Assembly: GCA_050486225.1 (NCBI GenBank) | Contig: JBJHCV010000006.1 | Coordinates: 62,001 to 126,000 of the forward strand | Length of the DNA stretch: 64,000 nt | Direction of reading: 5' to 3' | From: JBBDIX01 sp050486225 | Lineage (GTDB): Bacteria > Actinomycetota > Nitriliruptoria > Nitriliruptorales > Nitriliruptoraceae | Position numbers and translations under genes: made by a program | Shown: positions 43,725 to 51,867 of the stretch, piece by piece | Layout of the letters: each line of letters begins with the position of its first letter | Numbering within the stretch: the stretch's first letter is position 1 | The notes under the pieces: model-generated | Seen by the model: the letters and a program-made list of their open reading frames with translations, nothing else | Database searches by the model: none | Told to the model about the DNA's origin: nothing

Positions 43725-44498
43725 TCAGGTCACGACGTTGAGGAACCTTCGGGTGCGTTCGTTGCGGGGTGACACGAGCACCTCGCTGGGTGGTCCCTCC
43801 TCCGCCACGACGCCGTCGTCCATGAACACCACACGGTCGGCGACCTCACGCGCGAAGGCCATCTCGTGGGTGACGACCATCATGGTCATGCCCTCGGCGG
43901 CCAGCGACCGCATGACCGCGAGCACCTCCCCGACCAGTTCGGGGTCGAGCGCAGAGGTCGGCTCGTCGAACAGCATCATGTCGGGGTCCATCGACAGCGC
44001 CCGTGCGATGGCCACCCGCTGCTGCTGTCCACCGGACAGGTGCGCCGGGTAGGCGTCGACCTTGTCGCTGAGGCCCACACGTTCGAGGTTGCGCCGAGCC
44101 ACCTCGTCCGCCTCCGCGGCGGGGCGGCCGAGCACACGCTGCTGCGCAAGGGTCAGGTTCCGACGCACGGACAGGTGCGGGAACAGGTTGAAGGCCTGGA
44201 ACACCATGCCGATGCGCGCACGCAGGCGATCCAGGTCGACGTCGCGATCCGTGATGTCGATGCCCTCCACCAGGATCGTTCCCGCCGTCGGCTCCTCCAG
44301 GCGGTTCACGCAGCGCAGCAGGGTCGACTTGCCCGACCCCGAGGGCCCGATGACGCACACCACCTCCCCACGTGCCACGTGGAAGTCGACACCTCGCAGG
44401 ACCTCCAGGTCCCCGAACGACTTGCGCAGGCCACGCACGTCGATCGCGTGCGCGTCCGGGTCGACGTCGAGCCCCGGGTCGCGGCGTCGGTTCATCAT
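43725..44498 (-). CDS. Polar amino-acid ABC transporter ATP-binding protein (GlnQ/HisP type)
   Basis: A 257-residue ABC ATPase driving import of a polar amino acid. Walker A GPSGSGKSTLL (about 50-60), Q-loop MVFQAFNLFPHLSV, signature LSGGQQQRVAIARAL, Walker B MLFDEPTSALDPEL and the H-loop VVTHEM are intact, and the spacing is that of GlnQ. The ATG at 44498 has GAGGGG 6 bases upstream; the longer GTG start at 44519 overlaps the permease and is less likely. It is the last gene of SBP-permease-ATPase on the minus strand. Confidence 0.93.
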   Translation of the reverse strand: MMNRRRDPGLDVDPDAHAIDVRGLRKSFGDLEVLRGVDFHVARGEVVCVIGPSGSGKSTLLRCVNRLEEPTAGTILVEGIDITDRDVDLDRLRARIGMVFQAFNLFPHLSVRRNLTLAQQRVLGRPAAEADEVARRNLERVGLSDKVDAYPAHLSGGQQQRVAIARALSMDPDMMLFDEPTSALDPELVGEVLAVMRSLAAEGMTMMVVTHEMAFAREVADRVVFMDDGVVAEEGPPSEVLVSPRNERTRRFLNVVT

Positions 44499-44508
44499 CG
44501 GTGGCCCC

Positions 44509-45288
44509 TCATCGTGCACGCCGGTTGCGTCGCTCGAGCACCGCGACCAGCTGGGTCAGGGGAATCGTGATCAGCAGGTACACGAACCCGACGACGATGA
44601 GCGGCGTGGGACTCGCCGTCTGCGACAGCAGGTCGCGCCCGAACTTCGTCAGCTCCTTGGTCGCCGGCGTCGTGCCGAGCACGAACAGCAGCGAGGTGTC
44701 CTTGATCAGTAGGACCAGTTCGTTGGTCATCGGCGGGATGACCAGCCGGAAGCCCTGCGGGATGACCACCGACACCATCGCCCGGGTGTGCGACATCCCC
44801 AGTGATCGGGCGGCCTCCATCTGACCGCGCGGGACGCCCTCGATGCCGGCACGGATCGTCTCGGCCATGTAGGCGGCGGCCACCAGGCCCAGTCCCAGCG
44901 TGATTCGGGTGAGCACGTGCCAGTCGACCCGGAACGCCAGCGGGATGCCGAAACCGACGAGGAAGATCGTGAGCAGCGCGGGCAGACCCCGGAACACCTC
45001 GATGTAGACGGTGGCGAACCACCGGTAGGGGGCCACCGAACTCAGCCGCATCACGGCCAGCACGAGGCCGAACGCGAGCCCGAACGTGAACGCCAGGAAC
45101 GTGTACAGCAGCGTGTTGCGCGCCGCGACGAACAGGACCTCGGGGAACATCGAGCGGGCGACGTCGACGTCGAGGAAGAAGCGGGCGATGCGCTCCCAGT
45201 CCGCAGCAGACGCCAGCGCGACCACGACCAGCACGAACGCGGCGTACAGCACCCCGCGGACCAACTGCTGCTGCTGGCGTCTGCTCAC
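44509..45288 (-). CDS. Polar amino-acid ABC transporter permease (HisM/GlnP family)
   Basis: A 259-residue inner-membrane permease with an N-terminal helix (VLYAAFVLVVVALAS) and the His/Glu/Gln/Arg-type permease domain: NTLLYTFLAFTFGLAFGLVLAV in parts, YIEVFRGLPALL, AAYMAETIRAGIEGVPRGQMEAARSLGMS (the EAA loop contacting the ATPase) and LVLLIKDTSLLFVL. GTG at 45288 has GAGGAG 6 bases upstream. It lies 23 bases after the SBP gene. Only one permease gene is present, so the channel is probably a homodimer. Confidence 0.93.
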   Translation of the reverse strand: MSRRQQQQLVRGVLYAAFVLVVVALASAADWERIARFFLDVDVARSMFPEVLFVAARNTLLYTFLAFTFGLAFGLVLAVMRLSSVAPYRWFATVYIEVFRGLPALLTIFLVGFGIPLAFRVDWHVLTRITLGLGLVAAAYMAETIRAGIEGVPRGQMEAARSLGMSHTRAMVSVVIPQGFRLVIPPMTNELVLLIKDTSLLFVLGTTPATKELTKFGRDLLSQTASPTPLIVVGFVYLLITIPLTQLVAVLERRNRRAR

Positions 45289-45311
45289 CGCACTCCTCGT
45301 GCCGGGGCCGA

Positions 45312-46103
45312 TCAGCCCGCCAGGAAGTACTTCGCGAACAGTTCGTCGTACAGCCCGCTGTCGCGCACGGCCTGCAGGCCGGCGTTCACGGCGTCCACGA
45401 GTCCGTCCTCACGACCTCGGGTCATCGCGAACCCGTAGTTCTCGTCGGTGACGAACTCCGCGACGACCTGCGCGTCCGCGGTGTTCGCGGCGTACTCCTC
45501 GTTGACCGGCAGGTCCTGCAGCACCGCGTCGAGCTGTCCGGCCTGCAGCGCGGTGAACAGGTCGCCGGGGTTCTCGAACGAGGTCACGGTCGCCCCGGGA
45601 ACGTTCTCGTTGGCGTACTCCTCACCGGTCGTCCCCGACTGCACCCCGACCGTGCGGCCGTCGACGAGGTCGTCGATCCCGGTGACGTCACTGTCCGTCA
45701 GGACCAGCAGCGACTGGTCCGCCGAGTAGTAGGCGTCGGAGAAGTCGAGGCGTTCCGATCGGGCGTCGGTGATGGTCATCGCGCTCGCCGCGAGGTCGCA
45801 GGTTCCAGCAGCCATCGTCGTGCCCGACTCGAGCCCCTCGAATCCGGTCGCGATGATCTCCACGCCGACGCCGATCTCGTCCGCGATCGCCGCGATCAGT
45901 TCGATGTCGAACCCGCTGTATCCGAGCGGCGAGTCGGGATCCTCGAACTCGAACGGCGGGTAGGGCACGTCGGTGCAGACCGTCAGTGTCCCCGCCGACA
46001 CGAGGTCGAGGTCGCCAGCGGCGGCTTCGTCACCGTTGCCGCACGCGGCGGCGAACAGACCGATCACGGCCAGCAGGGCCGTCGTACGTGTCCGGATCCT
46101 CAT
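45312..46103 (-). CDS. Amino-acid ABC transporter substrate-binding lipoprotein (family 3)
   Basis: A 263-residue lipoprotein with signal peptide and lipobox FAAAC (Cys21). The SBP_bac_3 fold shows GTLTVCTDVPYPPFEFED, YSGFDIELIAAIADEIG, GTCDLAASAMTITDARSERLDFS in parts, DLVDGRTVGVQSGTTGEEYA and GFAMTRG. The ligand-binding Arg and Asp positions fit a polar amino acid such as glutamine, glutamate or arginine; specificity is not certain. The ATG at 46103 is supported by AGGA upstream. It is first in the transporter operon, 34 bases after the ANTAR regulator. Confidence 0.92.
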   Translation of the reverse strand: MRIRTRTTALLAVIGLFAAACGNGDEAAAGDLDLVSAGTLTVCTDVPYPPFEFEDPDSPLGYSGFDIELIAAIADEIGVGVEIIATGFEGLESGTTMAAGTCDLAASAMTITDARSERLDFSDAYYSADQSLLVLTDSDVTGIDDLVDGRTVGVQSGTTGEEYANENVPGATVTSFENPGDLFTALQAGQLDAVLQDLPVNEEYAANTADAQVVAEFVTDENYGFAMTRGREDGLVDAVNAGLQAVRDSGLYDELFAKYFLAG

Positions 46104-46137
46104 GGGTGTTCCTGTTCTCACCCGACGGACGGTGCCG

Positions 46138-46773
46138 TCAGTCGGAGGACGACTCGAGTTCTGCGACGATTCTTTCCGCGACCTGGCGCATCGTCTGGCG
46201 ACGCTCCATGGCGCGACGTTGGATGAGGCGGAAGGCCTCGGCCTCGCTGAGGTCCTGGCGCTGCTGGAGCAGCCCCTTGGCCCGCTCGACGACCTTGCGT
46301 GCCTCGAGCCGCCCGTTGAGGTCGTCGACGGCAGCCTCCAGGCCCGCCATCTCCCGGAACCTGCCGGACGCGATCTCCACGGCAGGAAGCAGGTCGTGCT
46401 TCTGGAACGGCTTGACGAGGTAGGCCATCGCACCCGCGCGGCGCGCCTGTTCCACGAGTTCGCGCTGACTGAAGGCGGTCAGGATCAGGATCGCGGACAG
46501 CCGGTCCCGTGCGATCTCCTCGGCGGCCTCGAGTCCGTCCATCACCGGCATCTTGATGTCGAGGATGACCAGGTCCGGGCGCAGCTCGCGGGTCATGCGC
46601 ACCGCGGAGGCGCCGTCGGCCACCTGGGCCACGACGTCGAACCCCTCCTCCTCGAGCATCTCCTTGAGGTCGAGGCGGATGAGGGCCTCGTCCTCCGCGA
46701 TCAGGACACGCGTGGGCTGACCGCCGTCGTCGGAGTTCTCGGTCGGTCCGGGTGCACCCGTCGTGTCCGCCAC
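46138..46773 (-). CDS. ANTAR-domain response regulator (PdtaR-like)
   Basis: A 211-residue antitermination regulator. The receiver domain (about 21-138) has VLIAEDEA, phospho-acceptor Asp72 in VILDIKMPVMDG and LVKPF; the RNA-binding ANTAR domain follows (about 150-208: ARKVVERAKGLL, LSEAEAFRLIQRRAMERR and QVAERI). Such proteins bind paired hairpins in mRNA leaders when phosphorylated. No sensor kinase (PdtaS type) is encoded nearby. GTG at 46773 is the start that gives the short acidic N-terminus. Its position before an amino-acid transporter suggests, but does not prove, nitrogen control. Confidence 0.9.
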   Translation of the reverse strand: MADTTGAPGPTENSDDGGQPTRVLIAEDEALIRLDLKEMLEEEGFDVVAQVADGASAVRMTRELRPDLVILDIKMPVMDGLEAAEEIARDRLSAILILTAFSQRELVEQARRAGAMAYLVKPFQKHDLLPAVEIASGRFREMAGLEAAVDDLNGRLEARKVVERAKGLLQQRQDLSEAEAFRLIQRRAMERRQTMRQVAERIVAELESSSD

Positions 46774-46817
46774 GCGTCTCGTCCTTCCACCACCAGCTCG
46801 TCGTCGGGTCTGGCTCG

Positions 46818-46901
46818 TACCCCCGGTGGGACTCGAACCCACAATCCCTCACGGGAAGACGGTTTTGAGCCGTCCCTGTATGCCAGTTCCAGCACGGGGG
46901 C
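46818..46901 (-). tRNA. tRNA-Leu (anticodon CAA)
   Basis: An 84-base class II tRNA. Acceptor GCCCCCG/CGGGGGT (first pair G-U wobble), anticodon stem GACGG/CCGTC with loop CTCAAAA (anticodon CAA, reading UUG), long variable arm, T arm GTGGGTTCGAGTCCCAC. CCA is not encoded. Confidence 0.96.
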
Positions 46902-46949
46902 CGGTACACGTGCTCCCGTCTCCCGCGGGAGACGACCGAACTGTACCGG
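46901..46949 (-). terminator. Nested inverted repeats between trpA and tRNA-Leu
   Basis: The inner palindrome CGTCTCCCGCGGGAGACG (46917-46934) is a strong hairpin 52 bases after the trpA stop and fits its terminator. It is enclosed by CCGGTACA (46901-46908) and TGTACCGG (46942-46949); the outer arm reaches the first base of the tRNA, so the pre-tRNA leader may fold back on itself. Confidence 0.6.
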
Positions 46950-46985
46950 CGTGCCAGTGTCGACCACAGTACGCGGCCAGCCCGT

Positions 46986-47795
46986 TCACGTGCCCCGGGA
47001 CACCCCGGCGCGCAGTTCGGCGACGAGTCGAGCGACCCTTTCCGGTGCCCCGGCGGGGTCCCCGCGACCCACGGCGTCGACGATCGCCGAGCCGACGATG
47101 ACCCCGTCGGCGTGGGCCGCGACCTCGGCCGCCGAGGCACGGTCACGGACCCCGATGCCCACCGCGACCGGCAGGTCGGTGTGGGCACGGACCCGACCCA
47201 CGAGTGCACGGGTCTCGTCCGCGGCCACGGACTTCACCCCGGTCACACCGAGCAGTCCTGCGGCGTACACCCAACCGGTCGAGGTCTCCCCGATGCCTGC
47301 GAGCCGTTCGTCGCTCGACACGGACGAGGCCAGGAAGATGGTGGCGAGCCCGTGCCCACGGGCCGCCGCACACCAGTCCTGCGACTCGGGCACCGGCAGG
47401 TCGGGCAGGATCACTCCCGACACCCCGGCTGCGGCGCACTCCCGGGCGAACCGGTCGTATCCGCGGGTGTCGGCGATCGTGACGTAGGTCATGACGACCT
47501 TGGGCACGTCGACATCGAGGTCGGCGACCAGCGCGAGCTGGTCGTCGACACCGAAGCCCGCGTCGAGCACGTGCTGGTTCGCCTGCTGGATGATCGGCCC
47601 GTCCATCATCGGGTCGGAGAACGGGATGCCGATCTCCAGGATGTCCGCACCGGCGTCGACGGCCGCGCGGAAGCACGCCCGCGACGTCGCCACGTCCGGG
47701 TAGCACGCCGTGAGGTAGGTGATCAGCGCCGCACGGTCCTGGCTGCGGGCCTCGGCGAACGCTCGGGCGATGCGCTGGGCGCCGTCCTCGCTCAT
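46986..47795 (-). CDS. trpA: Tryptophan synthase alpha chain
   Basis: TrpA cleaves indole-3-glycerol phosphate to indole, which is channelled to TrpB. The 269-residue TIM barrel has YLTACYPD, catalytic Glu54 in ILEIGIPFSDPMMDGP (with Asp65), VMTYVTIADTRGYDRF, GVILPDLPVPES and the phosphate-binding GVRDRASAAEVAAHADGVIVGSAIV in parts. The ATG at 47795 overlaps the trpB stop (ATGA). It is the last gene of hisI-trpE-trpC-trpB-trpA. Confidence 0.95.
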   Translation of the reverse strand: MSEDGAQRIARAFAEARSQDRAALITYLTACYPDVATSRACFRAAVDAGADILEIGIPFSDPMMDGPIIQQANQHVLDAGFGVDDQLALVADLDVDVPKVVMTYVTIADTRGYDRFARECAAAGVSGVILPDLPVPESQDWCAAARGHGLATIFLASSVSSDERLAGIGETSTGWVYAAGLLGVTGVKSVAADETRALVGRVRAHTDLPVAVGIGVRDRASAAEVAAHADGVIVGSAIVDAVGRGDPAGAPERVARLVAELRAGVSRGT

Positions 47796-49030
47796 CGGTC
47801 CTGCTCCGCGTCCGCGTCGGCGAACGCCCGGTCGACTCCGACGTCCCACCCGGCGACCTCGACGACCTCGTCGACGTCCTTGTCGCCTCGTCCCGACATG
47901 GTCAGCACCACGCGGGCATCCGCACCGAACTCGTCACGGCCGTGGTCGAGGAGCCACCCGACGGCATGCGCAGGTTCGAGCGCGGGGATGATCCCCTCGA
48001 GCTCGCAGGTGCGTCGGAACCCCCGAAGGGCCATCTCGTCGGTGGCGCTGACGTAGCGGGCACGTCCGGTGGAGGCCAGCCACGCGTGTTCGGGGCCGAC
48101 GCCCGGATAGTCGAGCCCTGCGGACACCGAGTGGGCCGGCTGCACCTGGCCGTCGTCGTCGACCAGCACGATCGAGCGTGACCCGTGCAGCACGGCCTCA
48201 CGCCCCTCGGTGATGGTCGCGGCGGAGCGCCCGGACCCGACACCCTCCCCCGCGGCCTCCACACCGACGAGCACGACGTCCTCGACGTCGATCCATCCGG
48301 CGAACGACCCGATGGCGTTGGAGCCGCCGCCGACACACGCGATGACCGCGTCGGGGTGGCCGCCCGCCTGCTGCGCGAACTGCTCGGCGACCTCCAGCGA
48401 GATGACCTTCTGCAGTTCCCGGACGATGGTCGGGAACGGGTGCGGACCCATCGCGGAACCGATGAGGTAGTGGGTGTCGTGGACGTTGGTCACCCAGTCG
48501 CGCATCGCCTCGTTGATCGCGTCCTTGAGGGTGCGCGTCCCGCTCGTCACGGGCACGACCCGCGCGCCAAGCAGTTGCATGCGCACGACGTTGAGTCGCT
48601 GGCGACGGCAGTCCTCCGCACCCATGTAGACGGTGCAGTCGAGCCCGAACAGCGCGGCGGCGGTCGCGGTGGCCACCCCGTGCTGACCGGCGCCCGTCTC
48701 CGCGATCACCCGAGGCTTGCCCATGCGGCGCGCCAGCAGCGCCTGCCCGACGACGTTGTTGATCTTGTGACTACCCGTGTGCGCGAGGTCCTCGCGCTTC
48801 AGCCACACGTCGACCCCGGCCTCCTCGGACAGGCGCCTCGCGTGGTACAGCGGCGTCGGGCGCCCGCCGTAGTGGCGGCGCAGGTCGTCGAGCTCCGCCT
48901 CGAAGGCGGGATCGACCGACGCGTCGCGCCACGCGTCCTCCAACTGCCGGAGTGCACCGGACAGGGCCTCGGGCACGTACTGGCCTCCGAAGCGCCCGAA
49001 GTAGCCTTCGCGTGTGGTCTCGGTCGTCAT
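47792..49030 (-). CDS. trpB: Tryptophan synthase beta chain
   Basis: TrpB joins indole and serine with pyridoxal phosphate. The 412-residue protein has GYFGRFGGQYVPE, GRPTPLYHARRLSE, the cofactor lysine Lys89 in HTGSHKINN, ETGAGQHGVATATAAALFG, GGGSNAIGSF for phosphate binding, HSVSAGLDYPGVGPEHAWL and TMSGRGDKD at the C-terminus. It is the standard TrpB1 type, consistent with an adjacent trpA. ATG at 49030 overlaps the trpC stop. Confidence 0.97.
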   Translation of the reverse strand: MTTETTREGYFGRFGGQYVPEALSGALRQLEDAWRDASVDPAFEAELDDLRRHYGGRPTPLYHARRLSEEAGVDVWLKREDLAHTGSHKINNVVGQALLARRMGKPRVIAETGAGQHGVATATAAALFGLDCTVYMGAEDCRRQRLNVVRMQLLGARVVPVTSGTRTLKDAINEAMRDWVTNVHDTHYLIGSAMGPHPFPTIVRELQKVISLEVAEQFAQQAGGHPDAVIACVGGGSNAIGSFAGWIDVEDVVLVGVEAAGEGVGSGRSAATITEGREAVLHGSRSIVLVDDDGQVQPAHSVSAGLDYPGVGPEHAWLASTGRARYVSATDEMALRGFRRTCELEGIIPALEPAHAVGWLLDHGRDEFGADARVVLTMSGRGDKDVDEVVEVAGWDVGVDRAFADADAEQDR

Positions 49031-49842
49031 CGTGGTGCTCCCACCGTTCCCGCCTCGTCGCGCCGTCCGGCCTCGACGAGCGCCGCGACCGCGGCCCGTC
49101 GATCGGGCGCCGTCACCAGCGACTCACCGACCAGCACCGCGTCAGCACCCTCTGCGGCGTGTCGTCGCACGTCGTCTGCGTCCCGGACACCCGACTCGGC
49201 CACGGCCAGCATCGTCGACGGCACCTGGCCACGCAGCCGGACGAACGCCCCGGCATCGAGTTCGAACGTGCGCAGGTCACGAGCGTTGACACCGACGACA
49301 ACGGCACCGACCCCGGCTGCCCTGGCGAGTTCCTCCGCGTCGTGCACCTCGACGAGCGCAGCGAGCCCGGCGGCCAGCACCTCCGCGTGCAGGTTCGCCA
49401 GGGTGTCGTCGTCCAGTGCTGCCACGATGAGCAGCACGGCCGACGCTCCCGCCTCGCGTGCCTGCCACACCTGCAGGGGATCGACGACGAAGTCCTTGCG
49501 CAGCGTCGGCGTGCCCACACGGGACGCGGCGCGCAGGTCCTCCAGGGACCCGTCGAACCCCGTCGGTTCCGTCAGCACGCTGATCGCTGCGGCTCCCCCG
49601 TCCGTGTACTCCCGGGCGACCTGCCCGGCGTCGATGCCCGGGGCGAGCGGACCTCGGGACGGAGAGGCGCGCTTCACCTCGGCGATCACCGCGACACCGG
49701 GACCGGACAGCGCGTCGACGAACGACGGTGGGTCGGCGACCTCGAGCGCGCGGGCCCGCAGCGCGTCGAGGGACTCGACCTGCAGGTCGGCCTCGACGCG
49801 TCGTCGCGCGCCGGCGATCAGTTCGTCGAGGAAGCTGTGCAC
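49027..49842 (-). CDS. trpC: Indole-3-glycerol phosphate synthase
   Basis: The 271-residue TIM barrel closes the indole ring. Landmarks are AVIAEVKRASPSRGPLAPG with the catalytic lysine, ISVLTEPTGFDGSLEDL, TLRKDFVVDPLQVWQAREAGA in parts, VGVNARDLRTFELD, AESGVRDADDV and AVLVGESLV. GTG at 49842 has AGGAG 4-5 bases upstream; the long upstream open frame overlaps trpE and is rejected. It is a stand-alone enzyme, not fused to TrpF, and no trpF is present in the window. Confidence 0.94.
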   Translation of the reverse strand: MHSFLDELIAGARRRVEADLQVESLDALRARALEVADPPSFVDALSGPGVAVIAEVKRASPSRGPLAPGIDAGQVAREYTDGGAAAISVLTEPTGFDGSLEDLRAASRVGTPTLRKDFVVDPLQVWQAREAGASAVLLIVAALDDDTLANLHAEVLAAGLAALVEVHDAEELARAAGVGAVVVGVNARDLRTFELDAGAFVRLRGQVPSTMLAVAESGVRDADDVRRHAAEGADAVLVGESLVTAPDRRAAVAALVEAGRRDEAGTVGAPR

Positions 49843-49889
49843 GGAACTCCTGTCCGATCGTGGCGGTGCGACGTCGATGCTACGGGACG

Positions 49890-51380
49890 TCAGCGTGGCA
49901 ACTGCTCGGCGGCCCGGATCGCTGCCAGCACCGCGCCCGCCTTGCTGCGGGTCTCGAGTTCCTCGGACACAGGAACGGAGTCCGCGACGATGCCGGCGCC
50001 AGCCTGCACGTAGGCCGTCGAACCCTGCATGATGACGGTGCGGATCGTGATGCACGTGTCGAGGTTGCCCGCGAAGTCGACGTAGCCGACCGCACCGGCG
50101 TAGGGACCGCGACGCGTCGGTTCGAGTTCGTCGATGATCTCCATCGCACGCACCTTGGGTGCTCCGGACACCGTGCCCGCGGGGAAGACGGCACGCAGCA
50201 CGTCCACGGGTCCGAGGCCGTCGCGCAACCGGCCGCTCACCGCACTCGTCAGGTGCATGACGTGGCTGAAGCGTTCGACCTGGAGCATCTCGTCGACCGT
50301 GACGGTGCCGGTCTCGCACACCCGGCCGAGGTCGTTGCGCGCCAGGTCGACGAGCATCACGTGCTCGGCCCGCTCCTTGGCGTCGGCGACGAGTTCCGCC
50401 TCGAGTTCGCGGTCCTCCTCAGGACTCGAGCCCCGACGGCGCGTTCCGGCGATCGGCCACGTCTCCACGTGACGGCCGTTCACCTGCACCAGCGCCTCGG
50501 GTGACGACCCGACGATCTGGAAGTCACCGAGGTCGAGCAGGTACAGGTACGGCGACGGGTTGATGACCCGCAGCACGCGGTAGACGTCGAACGCGGACGC
50601 GCTCGTCTCCAGCGCGAACCGTTGACTCACCACCGTCTGGAAGGTGTCCCCGGACCGCACGTACTCCTTGACCGCGTCGACCATCCGTTCGTAGGCGCCA
50701 GGTTCGAGGTTCGACGGAGCAGGATCCCCGACATCCGGGGTCGGTGGCGCGACGACACGCACGTCGGGTAGTGGCGCCGACAGACGCCCGACCACGTCAC
50801 GAGTCGCCTGCACGCCAGCGTCGTACGCGGCGTCGAGGTCCTCCTCGGCCACCCCGTGGGTGACCACGTTGGTCACGATCGTCATCACCTGACGCAGGTG
50901 GTCGAGCGCGACGACGTGGCGCGGGAAGATCATCAGCACGTCCGGCACACCGAGTTCGTCGACGCCGGTGTCGGGAATCGCCTCCACCTCGCGCACCGCG
51001 TCGTACCCGATGTAGCCGACCGCACCGCCGTGCAGGGGCACGTCCGGCAGCGGCGGTGCCCGCAACGCCTCCGTCGCACGCGCCAGCGCATCGAACGCAC
51101 CGGTCGCCTCACGTGCCTCGACTGGTGGCTCCCCCCTCCACTCCACCCGGCCCTCACGCCCGTGCAGCGTCAGGAACGGGTCGAAGCCGACGAACGAGAA
51201 CCGTCCCCACCGTTCGCCGTGCTCCGCGGACTCGAGCAGGAAGCTCGGCGCGTCGGTCGCCAACCGTGCGTACACCGACAGCGGTGTGTCGAGGTCCGCG
51301 AGCACCTCGGTGCGCACCGGCACGACCCCGTGGTCACGGGCCAGTCGCCGGAACTCGTCGCGGGTGGGGACGATGTTCAC
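49890..51380 (-). CDS. trpE: Anthranilate synthase component I
   Basis: TrpE converts chorismate to anthranilate with the TrpG glutaminase. The 496-residue protein has the tryptophan-feedback motif LLES at 48-51, an N-terminal allosteric domain and the chorismate-binding domain with PSPYLYLLDLGDFQIVGSSPE (in parts), PIAGTRRRG, AEHVMLVDLARNDLGRV, FSHVMHLTSAVSG, PAGTVSGAPK and YVQAGAGIVADS. GTG at 51380 overlaps the hisI stop. trpG and trpD are not in this cluster, so they must lie elsewhere. Confidence 0.95.
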   Translation of the reverse strand: MNIVPTRDEFRRLARDHGVVPVRTEVLADLDTPLSVYARLATDAPSFLLESAEHGERWGRFSFVGFDPFLTLHGREGRVEWRGEPPVEAREATGAFDALARATEALRAPPLPDVPLHGGAVGYIGYDAVREVEAIPDTGVDELGVPDVLMIFPRHVVALDHLRQVMTIVTNVVTHGVAEEDLDAAYDAGVQATRDVVGRLSAPLPDVRVVAPPTPDVGDPAPSNLEPGAYERMVDAVKEYVRSGDTFQTVVSQRFALETSASAFDVYRVLRVINPSPYLYLLDLGDFQIVGSSPEALVQVNGRHVETWPIAGTRRRGSSPEEDRELEAELVADAKERAEHVMLVDLARNDLGRVCETGTVTVDEMLQVERFSHVMHLTSAVSGRLRDGLGPVDVLRAVFPAGTVSGAPKVRAMEIIDELEPTRRGPYAGAVGYVDFAGNLDTCITIRTVIMQGSTAYVQAGAGIVADSVPVSEELETRSKAGAVLAAIRAAEQLPR

Positions 51381-51730
51381 GACGTCGCCACGAACTCTCG
51401 GTGGAAGCAGCTGCGCTCACCGGTGTGGCACGCGACGCCGTCTCCACCCTGTTCCACGGTCACCAGCAGGGCATCGCCGTCACAGTCGACACGGACGTCC
51501 ACGACCCGTTGGACGTTGCCCGAGGTCTCCCCCTTGTGCCACAGCTCCCCGCGGGACCTGCTGTGGAACACGGTCTCGCCGATCTCGAGCGTGCGACTCA
51601 GCGACTCCTCGCTCATCCACGCCAGCATCAGCACCTCCGACGTCGCGTGGTCCACGACGATCGCCGCGAGGAGTCCACGGTCGTCGAAGCGCAGCATCGC
51701 CCGCTGTTCGTCGGAGAGTCCGGCCGTCAT
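51377..51730 (-). CDS. hisI: Phosphoribosyl-AMP cyclohydrolase
   Basis: HisI opens the ring of phosphoribosyl-AMP in histidine synthesis. The 117-residue protein has the core LMLAWMSEESLSRTLE, ETVFHSRSRGELWHKGETSGN (in parts), the metal-binding VRVDCDGDALL and GVACHTGERSCFHR. It is not fused to HisE. ATG at 51730 starts the conserved sequence, and a TACGCT -10 lies about 30 bases upstream. Unusually it leads the trp genes and is separated from hisF by a DUF2510 gene on the other strand. Confidence 0.94.
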   Translation of the reverse strand: MTAGLSDEQRAMLRFDDRGLLAAIVVDHATSEVLMLAWMSEESLSRTLEIGETVFHSRSRGELWHKGETSGNVQRVVDVRVDCDGDALLVTVEQGGDGVACHTGERSCFHREFVATS

Positions 51731-51758
51731 CGTCGATCCCGTCCAGGTTGGTCGACGG

Positions 51759-51804
51759 AGCGTAACCGAGGCTGCTCGCCCCTCCCGGCCGCGTCGTCTA
51801 CCGT
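51759..51804. promoter_or_regulatory. Divergent promoters for hisI-trp and the DUF2510 gene
   Basis: Minus strand TACGCT (51764-51759) would start hisI-trpECBA RNA near 51752. Plus strand TACCGT (51799-51804) would start the DUF2510 mRNA near 51811. No trp attenuator or leader peptide with tandem Trp codons was found. Confidence 0.4.
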
Positions 51805-51867
51805 CGAGGGACCTCCGGGGACCGTCCCGGCCCGCCGTCGACGCCACACGCCACCGAGGAGGCACGA

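Noticed and set aside
16436..46901. The two tRNA-Leu genes as integration sites with duplicated 3' ends
   Set aside because: No second copy of either tRNA 3' end and no integrase gene was found in the window.
46986..51730. A trp attenuator with leader peptide
   Set aside because: The short gap before hisI has no frame with tandem Trp codons and no terminator pair.
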